Source: Lachnospiraceae bacterium
GTDB taxonomy: Bacteria > Bacillota > Clostridia > Lachnospirales > Lachnospiraceae
Reading direction: 5' to 3'
Assembly (NCBI GenBank): GCA_016288495.1
Contig: JAEEZH010000119.1
Location: 1-32,163 of the forward strand
Length of the DNA: 32,163 nt
Shown here: piece after piece, positions 24,300-32,163 of the stretch
Layout of the letters: every line of letters begins with the position of its first letter
Position numbering within the stretch: position 1 is the first letter of the stretch
Made by a program: the position numbers and the translations under genes
Notes under the pieces: model-generated
Told to the model about the DNA's origin: nothing
Seen by the model: only the letters and a program-made list of their open reading frames with translations
The model's database searches: none

Positions 24300-25736
24300 C
24301 TATAAGATCATCTGCTCATAGGTGTATGCGGCCCGGATAAGCTTCTTTTCACTGAAACAGTCTCCGATGAGCTGCATTCCCACGGGAAGGTTTTTCGAAT
24401 CACGGCCGCAGGGTACACAGATGCCGGGAAGACCGGCCAGATTCACAGAAATGGTATATATATCGCCCAGATACATCTTTATGGGGTCCGATAAGGACTC
24501 CCCCAGAAGAGGCGCCGTGGAAGGCGCTGCAGGGGCGAGGATCATATCGTATTTAGCGAAAGCCTCATCAAAGGCCTTCTTGATAAGGGCCTTTACCTTA
24601 AGAGCCTTCAGATAATAAGCATCATAATATCCGGAGCTAAGAACAAAGGAGCCCAGCATTATCCTGCGTTTTACCTCGGAACCGAAACCAGCCGATCTGG
24701 TCTTTTTGTACATATCATGGAGGTCCCTGTATTCATCGGCCCTGAAACCGTATTTCACGCCGTCAAACCTCTCAAGATTGGAGCTGGCCTCAGCGGAGGC
24801 TATGGTATAATAGGCCGGGATCGCATAATCAACAAGATCCAGGTCGAACTCCTCCAGCACCGCTCCCCGGCTCTCCAGGACCTTTGCCGCGCCAAGGACC
24901 TTTTCCTTAACATCATCATCGAGTCCCTGTCCGAAATATGTACGGGGAATACCTATCTTAAGCCCCTTTACATCACTGACAAGGGCTGAGGCAAAGTCAG
25001 TATCGTCACGCTTCAGTGAAGTGGAATCCTTGGGATCATGTCCCGAGATCACCTGAAGTATGTGGGCACAGTCCGTTACATCCTTTGTCAGAGGACCGAT
25101 CTGGTCAAGGGAAGAACCATAGGCGATGAGACCGTACCTGGACACGGTACCGTAGGTAGGCTTCATCCCCACCACACCGCAATAGGAAGCGGGCTGTCTG
25201 ATAGAACCGCCCGTATCCGACCCCAGAGCACAGATACACTCATCTGCCGCAACAGCTGCTGCCGAACCTCCCGAAGAGCCTCCCGGCACCCTTGTCTCAT
25301 CAGCCGGATTCTTAGTAGGCCCGTACCACGAGGTCTCGGTAGTGGAACCCATGGCAAACTCATCCATATTGGTCTTTCCTATCACCACAGCACCTGCAGC
25401 GCGAAGCTTGAGCACAGCTTCGGAGGAATACACGGGAACAAAATTCGATAAGATCCTGGATGCACAACTGGTAAGAACACCTTCGGTGCACATATTATCC
25501 TTTATGGCGACCGGAACCCCGGCCAGGGGACCGGTTAACTCACCGGATGTTATTTTATCCTGGATCTGTCCTGCTTCAGCTCTTGCCTGCTCATCACACA
25601 CAGTAATATAACAGTTGTATTTTTCATCCTGTTCATGTATTCTGGCCAGCAGACTGTCCACAGCCTCAGGTACCGATATCTCTTTGTCACGGATCTTTGC
25701 CGCCAGCGAAACGGCAGTCATCTCATAAATTTCCAT
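24300..25736 (-). CDS. gatA: Asp-tRNA(Asn)/Glu-tRNA(Gln) amidotransferase subunit A
   Basis: A 478-aa amidase-signature enzyme that releases ammonia from glutamine or asparagine and channels it to GatB. The catalytic triad is visible as K79 (VAIKDN), cis-S154 (PGGSSGGS) and S178 (DTGGSIRQP), with the same numbering as S. aureus GatA. The frame and length are normal. It is separated by 26 bp from gatC and 36 bp from gatB in the order gatCAB. Confidence 0.97.
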   Translation of the reverse strand: MEIYEMTAVSLAAKIRDKEISVPEAVDSLLARIHEQDEKYNCYITVCDEQARAEAGQIQDKITSGELTGPLAGVPVAIKDNMCTEGVLTSCASRILSNFVPVYSSEAVLKLRAAGAVVIGKTNMDEFAMGSTTETSWYGPTKNPADETRVPGGSSGGSAAAVAADECICALGSDTGGSIRQPASYCGVVGMKPTYGTVSRYGLIAYGSSLDQIGPLTKDVTDCAHILQVISGHDPKDSTSLKRDDTDFASALVSDVKGLKIGIPRTYFGQGLDDDVKEKVLGAAKVLESRGAVLEEFDLDLVDYAIPAYYTIASAEASSNLERFDGVKYGFRADEYRDLHDMYKKTRSAGFGSEVKRRIMLGSFVLSSGYYDAYYLKALKVKALIKKAFDEAFAKYDMILAPAAPSTAPLLGESLSDPIKMYLGDIYTISVNLAGLPGICVPCGRDSKNLPVGMQLIGDCFSEKKLIRAAYTYEQMIL

Positions 25737-25762
25737 TGTTATTTAATCTTCCTCAATCTATC

Positions 25763-26056
25763 TCAGTTAAAAGTCCTGGGAACCATGTACATATTGTCCT
25801 TAACCTCGGGAGCATTTGACAAAAGAGCTTCCCTCATGTCACCGTTTGTCACCTCGTCCTCCCTGAAAACATTGCTCACGTCAAAAACATGGCTCATGGG
25901 CTCCACATCGTCCGTATCCAGCTCGGAAAGCTTGTCTATATAATCCAGCATGGCTCCCATATCTTTTTTGGCTGCTTCCTTTTCCTCATCGGAAAGGGAG
26001 AGCTTCGCAAGGATACCTACATATTCTATAGTCTCATCACTGATAATATTTGCCAT
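25763..26056 (-). CDS. gatC: Asp-tRNA(Asn)/Glu-tRNA(Gln) amidotransferase subunit C
   Basis: A 97-aa protein that wraps the GatA-GatB interface. [23 protein letters not shown] at the start and [20 protein letters not shown] in the middle are standard GatC features, with the acidic/proline stretch ending in [10 protein letters not shown]. The start is ATG 26056, 2 bp after the aspS stop with GAGG 8 nt upstream; an in-frame TTG at 26062 is less likely. Confidence 0.94.
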   Translation of the reverse strand: MANIISDETIEYVGILAKLSLSDEEKEAAKKDMGAMLDYIDKLSELDTDDVEPMSHVFDVSNVFREDEVTNGDMREALLSNAPEVKDNMYMVPRTFN

Positions 26057-26058
26057 GA

Positions 26059-27807
26059 TCAATCCCTCACCTTGATATGTGCCTCACGCAGCTGGAGCTC
26101 CGTGACCTCTCCGGGAGCATTGCACATCAGATCCTGACCTGAACCGGCCATGGGGAAAGCGATTATCTCCCTGATATTCTCTTCGTTCTTAAGAAGCATG
26201 ATCATACGGTCCACTCCGGGAGCCATACCAGCATGGGGCGGTGCTCCAAACTGAAAGGCCTGATAGAGAGCTCCGAATTTAGTCTCCAGAGTTTCCTTAT
26301 CATATCCTGCTATCTCAAAGGCCTTTTCCATGATCTCCATGTCATGATTACGCACGGCTCCGGAGGAAAGCTCCACGCCGTTGCAGACTATATCATACTG
26401 ATATGCCAGGATCTCCAGTGGATCCTTCTCGTTAAGAGCCTTTAATCCGCCCTGGGGCATGGAAAAAGGATTATGGGTGAAGCCGATCTTTTTGGTTTCC
26501 TCATCCTCTTCAAACATGGGGAAATCATTTATATAGCAGAATCTGTACGCATTCTTCTCCAGCAGATCCAGTCTCTGGCCAAGCTCCGTCCTGAGCGCTC
26601 CGGCACACTGGGCTGCTCTCATCTCCTTATCCGCGATAAAGAAGATGGTATCTCCGGGGATGAGATTCTCCCGCTCCTTTAATTCTCCCTTGAGCGCCTC
26701 CGGGATAAACTTGTCGATAGGACCCTTGAAGCTGCCGTCATCCAACACCTCCAGATAACCGAGTCCGCCCATTCCCAGATCATTCCTGGCGAATTTTTCC
26801 AGTTTTTCATGGAAGCCCTTGGACATGGGAGCATGAGCCTTAATCGCTCTGACAGTCCTGCCATGGAATGCCTTGAAGGTACACTTTTCAAAGAAATCCG
26901 AAAGATCCGTGATCCTTAAGGGATTCCTCAGATCCGGCTTATCCGTGCCGAATTCAAGCATGGCCTGTCTGTAACTGTATATGGGATAGGGGGCCTGGGT
27001 AACCATGGCGCCCTCGGGTGCAAACTTCTCAAAGGTGGCAGTTAACACCTGTTCTCCAACCTTGAATACATCCTCCTGAGTGGCAAAAGCCATCTCGAAA
27101 TCAAGCTGATAAAACTCTCCGGGAGATCTGTCAGCCCTGGCATCCTCATCCCTGAAGCAGGGGGCGATCTGAAAATATTTATCAAAGCCGCCCACCATCA
27201 ACAGCTGCTTAAACTGCTGGGGTGCCTGGGGAAGAGCATAAAACTTGCCTTTAAACCTGCGGGAAGGGACGATATAATCCCTGGCTCCCTCCGGCGATGA
27301 AGCAGTCAGAATGGGAGTCTGTATCTCCAGAAAGCCCATATCCGTCATCTGCTGTCTCAAAAAGGCAATGACCTGTGATCGGAATATGATATTGTCCTTC
27401 ACCTTTTTATTGCGAAGATCCAGATATCTGTATTTAAGCCTGACCTCTTCCCTGGTTTCCTTTGAAGTCATGATCTCAAAGGGAAGCTGCTTATAAACCT
27501 TGCCCAGAATATCCACCTTTTTGGCCTCCACCTCGATGGTACCGGTGGGGATCCTGGGGTTGTAGGTCTCCTCATCTCTCTTTTCAACGGGACCTTCGAT
27601 GGAAACGCTCATCTCTCTGGCTATTCCCTCCAGAAGAGAGGTATCCCTCATGACCACCTGAAGCTCTCCGTACATATCACGAAGATCCACAAAGGAAACG
27701 CCGCCATGGTCACGGATGTTCTCCACCCAGCCGGCCACCCTCACGGTCTGTCCGATCAGATTCTCCGACATCTCTCCGATATTATGGTCTCTGTAAATAT
27801 TTTTCAT
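26059..27807 (-). CDS. aspS: Aspartyl-tRNA synthetase, probably non-discriminating
   Basis: A 582-aa bacterial-type AspRS. It has an N-terminal OB fold ([23 protein letters not shown]), class II motif 2 around [23 protein letters not shown], the bacterial GAD insert (about 290-420), and motif 3 [19 protein letters not shown]34 in IRDHGG occupies the anticodon-loop-recognition position where non-discriminating AspRS (for example Pseudomonas aeruginosa H31) has His and discriminating enzymes have Leu. With gatCAB directly downstream, it probably also makes Asp-tRNA(Asn). GGAG lies 8 nt before the ATG. It heads the operon. Confidence 0.96.
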   Translation of the reverse strand: MKNIYRDHNIGEMSENLIGQTVRVAGWVENIRDHGGVSFVDLRDMYGELQVVMRDTSLLEGIAREMSVSIEGPVEKRDEETYNPRIPTGTIEVEAKKVDILGKVYKQLPFEIMTSKETREEVRLKYRYLDLRNKKVKDNIIFRSQVIAFLRQQMTDMGFLEIQTPILTASSPEGARDYIVPSRRFKGKFYALPQAPQQFKQLLMVGGFDKYFQIAPCFRDEDARADRSPGEFYQLDFEMAFATQEDVFKVGEQVLTATFEKFAPEGAMVTQAPYPIYSYRQAMLEFGTDKPDLRNPLRITDLSDFFEKCTFKAFHGRTVRAIKAHAPMSKGFHEKLEKFARNDLGMGGLGYLEVLDDGSFKGPIDKFIPEALKGELKERENLIPGDTIFFIADKEMRAAQCAGALRTELGQRLDLLEKNAYRFCYINDFPMFEEDEETKKIGFTHNPFSMPQGGLKALNEKDPLEILAYQYDIVCNGVELSSGAVRNHDMEIMEKAFEIAGYDKETLETKFGALYQAFQFGAPPHAGMAPGVDRMIMLLKNEENIREIIAFPMAGSGQDLMCNAPGEVTELQLREAHIKVRD

Positions 27808-27858
27808 GATTCCGACTCCTGTTGCGAAGCTGTTCTAAAATAAATGTACAACTTGTGT

Positions 27859-27887
27859 ATTTTATCATATCTTTAATGCACTGTCCA
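27859..27887 (-). promoter_or_regulatory. Promoter of the aspS-gatCAB-addBA operon
   Basis: On the minus strand, TGGACA (27887-27882), a 17-bp spacer and TAAAAT (27864-27859), each 5/6 to consensus. Transcription would start near 27852, giving a 45-nt leader. That is too short for a T-box, and no stem-loop typical of one is seen. Confidence 0.7.
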
Positions 27888-27892
27888 TAGAA

Positions 27893-27936
27893 GCAGGCGA
27901 AACTATACGGTCACGCAGGCAAAACTATACGGTCAT
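27893..27936. repeat. 22-bp tandem duplication over the 3' end of the carbamate kinase gene
   Basis: Units 27893-27914 and 27915-27936 differ at two of 22 positions. The inner unit contains the kinase's final codons and TAG stop (27925-27927). The outer unit repeats that stop-codon context beyond the gene, immediately upstream of the aspS promoter. Confidence 0.85.
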
Positions 27937-28860
27937 GACTGTACCGGCCTTGCCGCGAAGAGCCTCCGGAACCGCCGCAATGGAAGTGATGAGAGCCCTG
28001 GACCCGGGATTTTTCTCAAGGAAGGATACACAGGCCTCTATTTTGGGAAGCATGGTCCCGGCTTCAAATTCTCCGGCTTCAATGTATTGTCCCGCTTCCT
28101 CCACCGTCAGAGCGGGGACAGGCTTTGCATCATCTTTGCCAAAGGAGGTATAGACACAGTCCACGCCGGTCAGTATTATCAGCTCATCCGCATGAATATC
28201 ACAGGCCAGCTTCGAAGCGATGGCATCCTTTTCAATGACCGCCGAAGCTCCCTTTAACGTATGCTTCTGCTCTATCACCGGTATGCCTCCTCCTCCGCAG
28301 GCTATGACCACCTGATCGGCCTCCAGAAGTGTCAGGATGGACGGAAGCTCCACTATCTCAATGGGTGAAGGTGCGGCCACCACCCGCCTGAAGCCCCTGC
28401 CGGGCTCCTCACGGACAAAATTACCTTTTCTTTCCTCCATGGCAGCCTCTTCCACTGTCATATGACGGCCGATGACCTTTTGGGGATCATAAAACGCCTC
28501 ATCATATGGATCCACCGTAACCTGTGTCAGAACAGTAGCCACAGGCTTTGAAATGCCTCTGGACAAAAGCTCGCTCTTAAGCGAATTCTGGATATCATAA
28601 CCCACATAGCCCTGACTCATGGCAGAGCAGACGCACATGGGTGCCGGAGTGTAATCCGGATAAATGCGTCGCAGCTCGGTCATAGCCTTATGTATCATGG
28701 ATATCTGGGGACCGTTGGAATGAGTGATGGCCAGCTGGTAATCAGCCTCTATCAGATCTGCCAGAGCCTTTGCCGTCTCCTTCACCGCATCCCACTGTTC
28801 CAGGGTGGTATAACCCAATGCATCGTGTCCCAGAGAAACCACTGCCCTTTTCTTTCCCAT
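27925..28860 (-). CDS. arcC: Carbamate kinase
   Basis: A 311-aa cytosolic kinase of the amino-acid-kinase fold that converts carbamoyl phosphate and ADP to ATP plus carbamate (bicarbonate and ammonia). Recognisable stretches: CSAMSQGYVGYDIQNSL, TQVTVDPYDEAFYDP with QKVIGRHMT, RRVVAAPSPIEIVEL, VIACGGGGIPVI, and the ending LITSIAAVPEALRGKAGT. The usual LGGNAL and THGNGPQ loops read LGHDAL and THSNGPQ, which I recall as a variant in Clostridia. No arcA, argF/arcB or transporter gene is adjacent, so it may serve purine, agmatine or carbamoyl-compound catabolism. The start is set by AGAGGAG 8 nt upstream; a 23-residue longer frame has no ribosome site and overlaps the repeat. Confidence 0.9.
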   Translation of the reverse strand: MGKKRAVVSLGHDALGYTTLEQWDAVKETAKALADLIEADYQLAITHSNGPQISMIHKAMTELRRIYPDYTPAPMCVCSAMSQGYVGYDIQNSLKSELLSRGISKPVATVLTQVTVDPYDEAFYDPQKVIGRHMTVEEAAMEERKGNFVREEPGRGFRRVVAAPSPIEIVELPSILTLLEADQVVIACGGGGIPVIEQKHTLKGASAVIEKDAIASKLACDIHADELIILTGVDCVYTSFGKDDAKPVPALTVEEAGQYIEAGEFEAGTMLPKIEACVSFLEKNPGSRALITSIAAVPEALRGKAGTVMTV

Positions 28861-28878
28861 TTTTCTTCTCCTCTGTAA

Positions 28879-28919
28879 AGATTCTCCGCTCAAAATGACA
28901 TATTCTGCTCGGATTGACA
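28879..28919. repeat. Degenerate copies of the interspersed repeat in the carbamate kinase leader
   Basis: AGATTCTCCGCTCAAAATGA (28879-28898, continuing CA) closely resembles the repeat at 1399-1425, and TATTCTGCTCGGATTGACA (28901-28919) looks like a second, decayed copy in tandem. They lie in the predicted untranslated leader. Confidence 0.6.
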
Positions 28920-28928
28920 TATACAACA

Positions 28929-28957
28929 AGTTTATACTATTTCCGTTTTCAATTCAA
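28929..28957 (-). promoter_or_regulatory. Probable promoter of the carbamate kinase gene
   Basis: On the minus strand, TTGAAT (28957-28952), a 17-bp spacer and TAAACT (28934-28929). A TATAAA two bases upstream is an alternative -10. The leader would run through the degenerate repeats. The -10 sequence equals that of the GT2 promoter at 13276. Confidence 0.5.
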
Positions 28958-28964
28958 CGATTTC

Positions 28965-31337
28965 CTACGGCAGGATCTTATATTTTTTCGTAAGGGTTCC
29001 GGTGTAATTACCTATGCCGCGAATGACCACCGACCCCCGGCCCGGCGCCGTATCTTCCTTAAATGAAACACAATAGTCAAGGCCCTCGGTAAGAGCGGTC
29101 CCGTTTTTGGAATTGACCAGGATCCGGGAAGGCCTGTAATGACCGGCACAGTCACTTTGTTTGAAAGGCACATCAGCCACACCCGTCACGGTGGAGCCCT
29201 TGAGAGACGAGAGTCTGACCTTATAGACCGGAGGATCAGCTATGCGCTCATAGCAAAAAGCCTCCCCCTCATAATTCCCCATGAAGGTCAGTTTGATACC
29301 GTAAAGGCTTTTCTTCTGAAAACCTCCGGGCGTATTCTTTTGCGGATAATCTATGGAATAATCCTTTCCCGGCCTGAGATTCCTGCCCCAATAACGGACA
29401 ATGGGCTTTGCAAATACCTTTTTCCCTTCCTTGAACGCACCGTTTGCGTCACGTATGTCACCCAGCCCATAGTCAAAATACACCGGATATATCTTAAAGG
29501 TCGACGTACCGGTCAGCCCCTTATATTCTCCCTTACCCCTGATGGTGACACCGGCCAGCCCCACATTTTTGTTCTTTTTAAAGGTAGCCTTGTAATCCGT
29601 TCCCGGTGTCAGATGCTTTCCGTTACAATATACGTCAACGCCGGGTTTTACCGGATCGGCAGAAAAATATCTGTCACCTATGGGCAATACTGTGAGCTCA
29701 TTTGCCGAGACCTTCTTTCGGTTTACATAAAATGGATGTATTTCCATGTCACCTTTGACAATATAATCCTCATCCACTCTGAAGCCCTGTCCCCCCGCTT
29801 TTGTAAAATATCCGGCAAAGATGTCACCCTTGCCAGTTGATGAGATTTTTTCCAGATGTTCATAGGGCCTGTCATTATAAGACAGCCTAAGCTCACTTTG
29901 CTTTGCGCCTTCTGCATCAAAAACCGACACAACACAATCTGTTACGGCTGTAGTTAACATAACTTTCGACGCATTATCTCCGGTGCCATAAGAAACCGTG
30001 ATATTAACGGGCTTGTCACTTGCCTTCAGTGCATGTACATAGCCTTCCTTATCCACCATGACGCAACTGTCATCAGAGCTGGCAAACATAAATGACGAAA
30101 GTGATATCCCCTCAACAAAAGGTGAAACCGAAAGCCCCAGCCTCTGTATCTGGCCGGTTTTCAATTCCATGGCAGGCTTATCAAGAGTTATGTCAACCTT
30201 TTTATCCCCGTTGCCGGGATCCTCCCCGCCGGGATCGCCGCCGCCCGGATCATCTCCTCCGGGATCATCCCCGCCTGATGATGAATCCCCGGGCATGTTT
30301 TTAAACACGGGGATCCTGAACACAAAGGCATTACCGGTTATACCCGCAGATGAATACGAAGCAGCCACCGTGGCGCTCTCTGCCATGGGTGCCCGGACAT
30401 TCTGCATATACTGGTGATTGTAATAAGGCTCATAGGCCACATTGAATTTTTGCAGATATATACTGTCCTGACCCTTTTTAATATAAAGTCCGGCAATATA
30501 TTCGGCGCCGCCCTTTATGGATTTATATCTGGTATTCCAGGGTCTGGAAAAATCAGAGCCGGTAGAAGCATATTTCAGCCCGTTGACCACTGCCTGTTTA
30601 CCGCTTCCCGTAGCCTGGATATTGAAATAGTTGTAATACCCCTCATAACCGGGATATTTACCGCTGATCAGGTCCCCTTCGCCCTTTGATCCCTGCTCCT
30701 GTTTTACCCGGGAAGCCAGGAACAGAGGACTGGCGTTTACGTTTGAAAGGGCTCCCGTCCGGCAAAAAGCCTCGGCATAGCTCATATCTTCCCCGGGTAT
30801 GGCACCGCTCATGAAGGTACCCTTTAACACACCGGAAACCGCCTCCTTTGTCTGATAACTTTCATTATAGGTCTGTCTTTCAAAGGCAAAGATATGGGTC
30901 TCATCCAGATAATTCCTGGGATCCATATAAAATTCCACCCCGGCCCTGGTAGCCAGATACCAGCCCGAGCCCCTGGGATTGTCCTTATCCACATATTCAG
31001 CCTTTGCGCTTCCCTCGATCCAGCTGCGGTCATTCTTAAGCTCATTCTCAACCACCGTGTCCCAGTTCACGTCCACGGGATAGGCCTCATACTGCCAGGC
31101 AGGATGGGACTTCTGAAGCTTTAACAAAAGGCTCCTGTAGCTTTCGGGGAACTTCGTCAGATCCTGAGCGGCCCCGAGAGCGGTCTCTTCTTCGGTTAAC
31201 ATAACATCAGAAGACACCGTCTCACAGGATGCGTAAACACAAAGAGGCAATACCGCCTTAAGCGGTACTGCCTCCATCAGCATACTCATTATCAACAAAC
31301 AGACTGTAATCCTAAGTTTATTCCTGACTGCTCTCAT
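28965..31337 (-). CDS. Secreted glucosaminidase-like cell-wall protein with Ig-like and C-terminal repeat domains
   Basis: A 790-aa protein. Residues 1-40 form a signal peptide (basic MRAVRNKLRI, hydrophobic core, VYA before C). Residues about 62-340 form an endo-beta-N-acetylglucosaminidase-like domain: FPESYRSLLLKLQKSHPAWQ, WYLATRAGVEFYMDPRNYL, and LFLASRVKQEQGS with the likely catalytic Glu, then YYNYFNIQATG. A Gly/Asp/Pro linker follows (about 347-375), then a bacterial Ig-like domain (about 376-470). Three similar 50-60-residue repeats end the protein (about 562-617, 643-698, 738-790), with G-x-DY near the start and G-x-Y/NY-G-T near the end. No sortase or S-layer anchor is visible. Likely wall turnover outside the cell. 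GGAG lies 6 nt before the ATG; HtrA lies 45 bp upstream. Confidence 0.82.
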   Translation of the reverse strand: MRAVRNKLRITVCLLIMSMLMEAVPLKAVLPLCVYASCETVSSDVMLTEEETALGAAQDLTKFPESYRSLLLKLQKSHPAWQYEAYPVDVNWDTVVENELKNDRSWIEGSAKAEYVDKDNPRGSGWYLATRAGVEFYMDPRNYLDETHIFAFERQTYNESYQTKEAVSGVLKGTFMSGAIPGEDMSYAEAFCRTGALSNVNASPLFLASRVKQEQGSKGEGDLISGKYPGYEGYYNYFNIQATGSGKQAVVNGLKYASTGSDFSRPWNTRYKSIKGGAEYIAGLYIKKGQDSIYLQKFNVAYEPYYNHQYMQNVRAPMAESATVAASYSSAGITGNAFVFRIPVFKNMPGDSSSGGDDPGGDDPGGGDPGGEDPGNGDKKVDITLDKPAMELKTGQIQRLGLSVSPFVEGISLSSFMFASSDDSCVMVDKEGYVHALKASDKPVNITVSYGTGDNASKVMLTTAVTDCVVSVFDAEGAKQSELRLSYNDRPYEHLEKISSTGKGDIFAGYFTKAGGQGFRVDEDYIVKGDMEIHPFYVNRKKVSANELTVLPIGDRYFSADPVKPGVDVYCNGKHLTPGTDYKATFKKNKNVGLAGVTIRGKGEYKGLTGTSTFKIYPVYFDYGLGDIRDANGAFKEGKKVFAKPIVRYWGRNLRPGKDYSIDYPQKNTPGGFQKKSLYGIKLTFMGNYEGEAFCYERIADPPVYKVRLSSLKGSTVTGVADVPFKQSDCAGHYRPSRILVNSKNGTALTEGLDYCVSFKEDTAPGRGSVVIRGIGNYTGTLTKKYKILP

Positions 31338-31382
31338 CTTTACTCCGGCAGATCATTCCGGGGTAGCAGTATGCCAATCCTG

Positions 31383-32163
31383 TCAATCCTGACTGTCTTC
31401 CATCTCTGCCCTGCTGCCCAGAGTGACGTTTATGACTTTTTCTTCGTAACCGTCCTGGCCGACTCTCTGAACCTTAACCTCTACTTCAGTACCGGCAGGA
31501 TAGGAAGCCACTGCTCTCATCAGCTCATCCATGGTGGAAATGGATTCACCGTCAAAATCAGTGATTATATCTCCCTTCTTGATACCGCCCTTTTCGGCTG
31601 CAGATCCTGCCGTAACCTTTGCCACATATACTCCCATGGGCATATCGTAAACTTCGGCCATCTGATCTGCCACATCCACTCCGGACACACCCAGGAAACC
31701 TGCATCCTCATCCTTGGGCTTTGATTTCGTATTCTTTTCGGAGAGATCATCTATAACGGGCTGTGCAGAAGTGATAGGGATCGCATAACCCACGCCCTCT
31801 GTGGAAGTGGCCACTATCTTTGCTTCCGTGATACCCACTACCTCACCGCGGTAATTCAGAAGCGCTCCGCCGGAATTACCGGGGTTGATGGCCGCATCCG
31901 TCTGTATCAGCTGTCTGACGATACCGGTATCCGGCTCCTGGAAATCGCGGTTAAGCGCGCTTATTATGCCGTAAGTAACGGTGGTACCGTATCCCAGAGA
32001 ATTACCTATAACTATAGCCGGATCACCCAGCTGAAGGGATTCGGAATCACCCAGTGACGCGATCTTTACGGCACTTAAGGTATCATCCGACACATCCTTT
32101 AAGGCAACGGCTATGACAGCTATGTCCTCCTTGGCATCCGCGCCCTTGACCATGGCATCATAC
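31383..32163 (-). CDS. HtrA/DegP-type serine protease with PDZ domain (partial, N-terminus outside window)
   Basis: The frame stays open to the right edge; YDAMVKGADAKEDIAVI continues upstream of the first in-window ATG, so that ATG is internal. The trypsin-like domain shows the catalytic aspartate (KEDIAV) and catalytic serine in QTDAAINPGNSGGALL; the catalytic histidine lies outside the window. A PDZ domain follows (FLGVSGVDVADQMAEVYDMP..GVYVAKVTAGSAAEKGGIKKGDIITDFDG), ending with an acidic tail. In Firmicutes such proteins are membrane-anchored quality-control proteases. The downstream neighbour, a secreted glucosaminidase, is a possible client or co-regulated gene. Confidence 0.92.
   Translation of the reverse strand, partial: YDAMVKGADAKEDIAVIAVALKDVSDDTLSAVKIASLGDSESLQLGDPAIVIGNSLGYGTTVTYGIISALNRDFQEPDTGIVRQLIQTDAAINPGNSGGALLNYRGEVVGITEAKIVATSTEGVGYAIPITSAQPVIDDLSEKNTKSKPKDEDAGFLGVSGVDVADQMAEVYDMPMGVYVAKVTAGSAAEKGGIKKGDIITDFDGESISTMDELMRAVASYPAGTEVEVKVQRVGQDGYEEKVINVTLGSRAEMEDSQD

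Overview
The window is ordinary chromosomal DNA from a low-to-medium GC Gram-positive bacterium, most likely a Clostridia member of the Lachnospiraceae type. The evidence is the gene set: AddAB rather than RecBCD, GatCAB linked to AspRS, an HPr with Ser46, a DUF6077-like membrane protein, a YolD-like small gene beside a UvrX-type polymerase, and consensus TTGACA/TATAAT promoters with strong GGAGG-type ribosome sites. Species cannot be fixed from the sequence alone. No rRNA, tRNA, IS element, prophage or CRISPR array was recognised. Coding density is very high, and no gene-free stretch exceeds 190 bp.

Region 1-2.2 kb (minus strand): a truncated receiver-GGDEF response regulator with a textbook promoter, a HAD phosphatase and a histidine phosphatase. 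The two phosphatases are separated by an interspersed repeat that has grown into a 28-bp tandem array.

Region 2.2-12.3 kb (plus strand): a cell-envelope glycan district. It contains an 818-aa GT-C type glycosyltransferase with an extracellular C-terminal domain, then HPr, then leuA. LeuA is translationally coupled to a second polytopic GT-C-like protein, followed by a DegT-type sugar aminotransferase, a GtrB-like polyprenyl-phosphate glycosyltransferase and two further membrane proteins, joined by 1-4 bp overlaps. A second copy of the interspersed repeat, again tandemly amplified, interrupts this run at 9.59-9.75 kb. A convergent GT2 glycosyltransferase (12.3-13.2 kb, minus) closes the district.

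Region 13.3-13.8 kb: a small DtxR/MntR-family metal regulator. Its promoter carries a perfect 6-4-6 inverted repeat overlapping the -10 box, a likely autoregulatory operator.

Region 13.8-27.9 kb (minus strand): one apparent eight-gene operon, aspS-gatC-gatA-gatB-addB-addA-Y-family polymerase-YolD-like. Junctions range from a 4-bp overlap to 36 bp, with one good promoter ahead of aspS. The first half makes Asp-tRNA(Asp) and the transamidation enzyme that produces Asn-/Gln-tRNA. The second half is double-strand-break processing and translesion synthesis. The middle of addA is visibly AT-richer than its flanks.

Region 27.9-32.2 kb (minus strand): a carbamate kinase without other arginine deiminase genes, a secreted 790-aa glucosaminidase-like wall protein with Ig-like and C-terminal repeat domains, and the 3' part of an HtrA-type serine protease that runs off the right edge.
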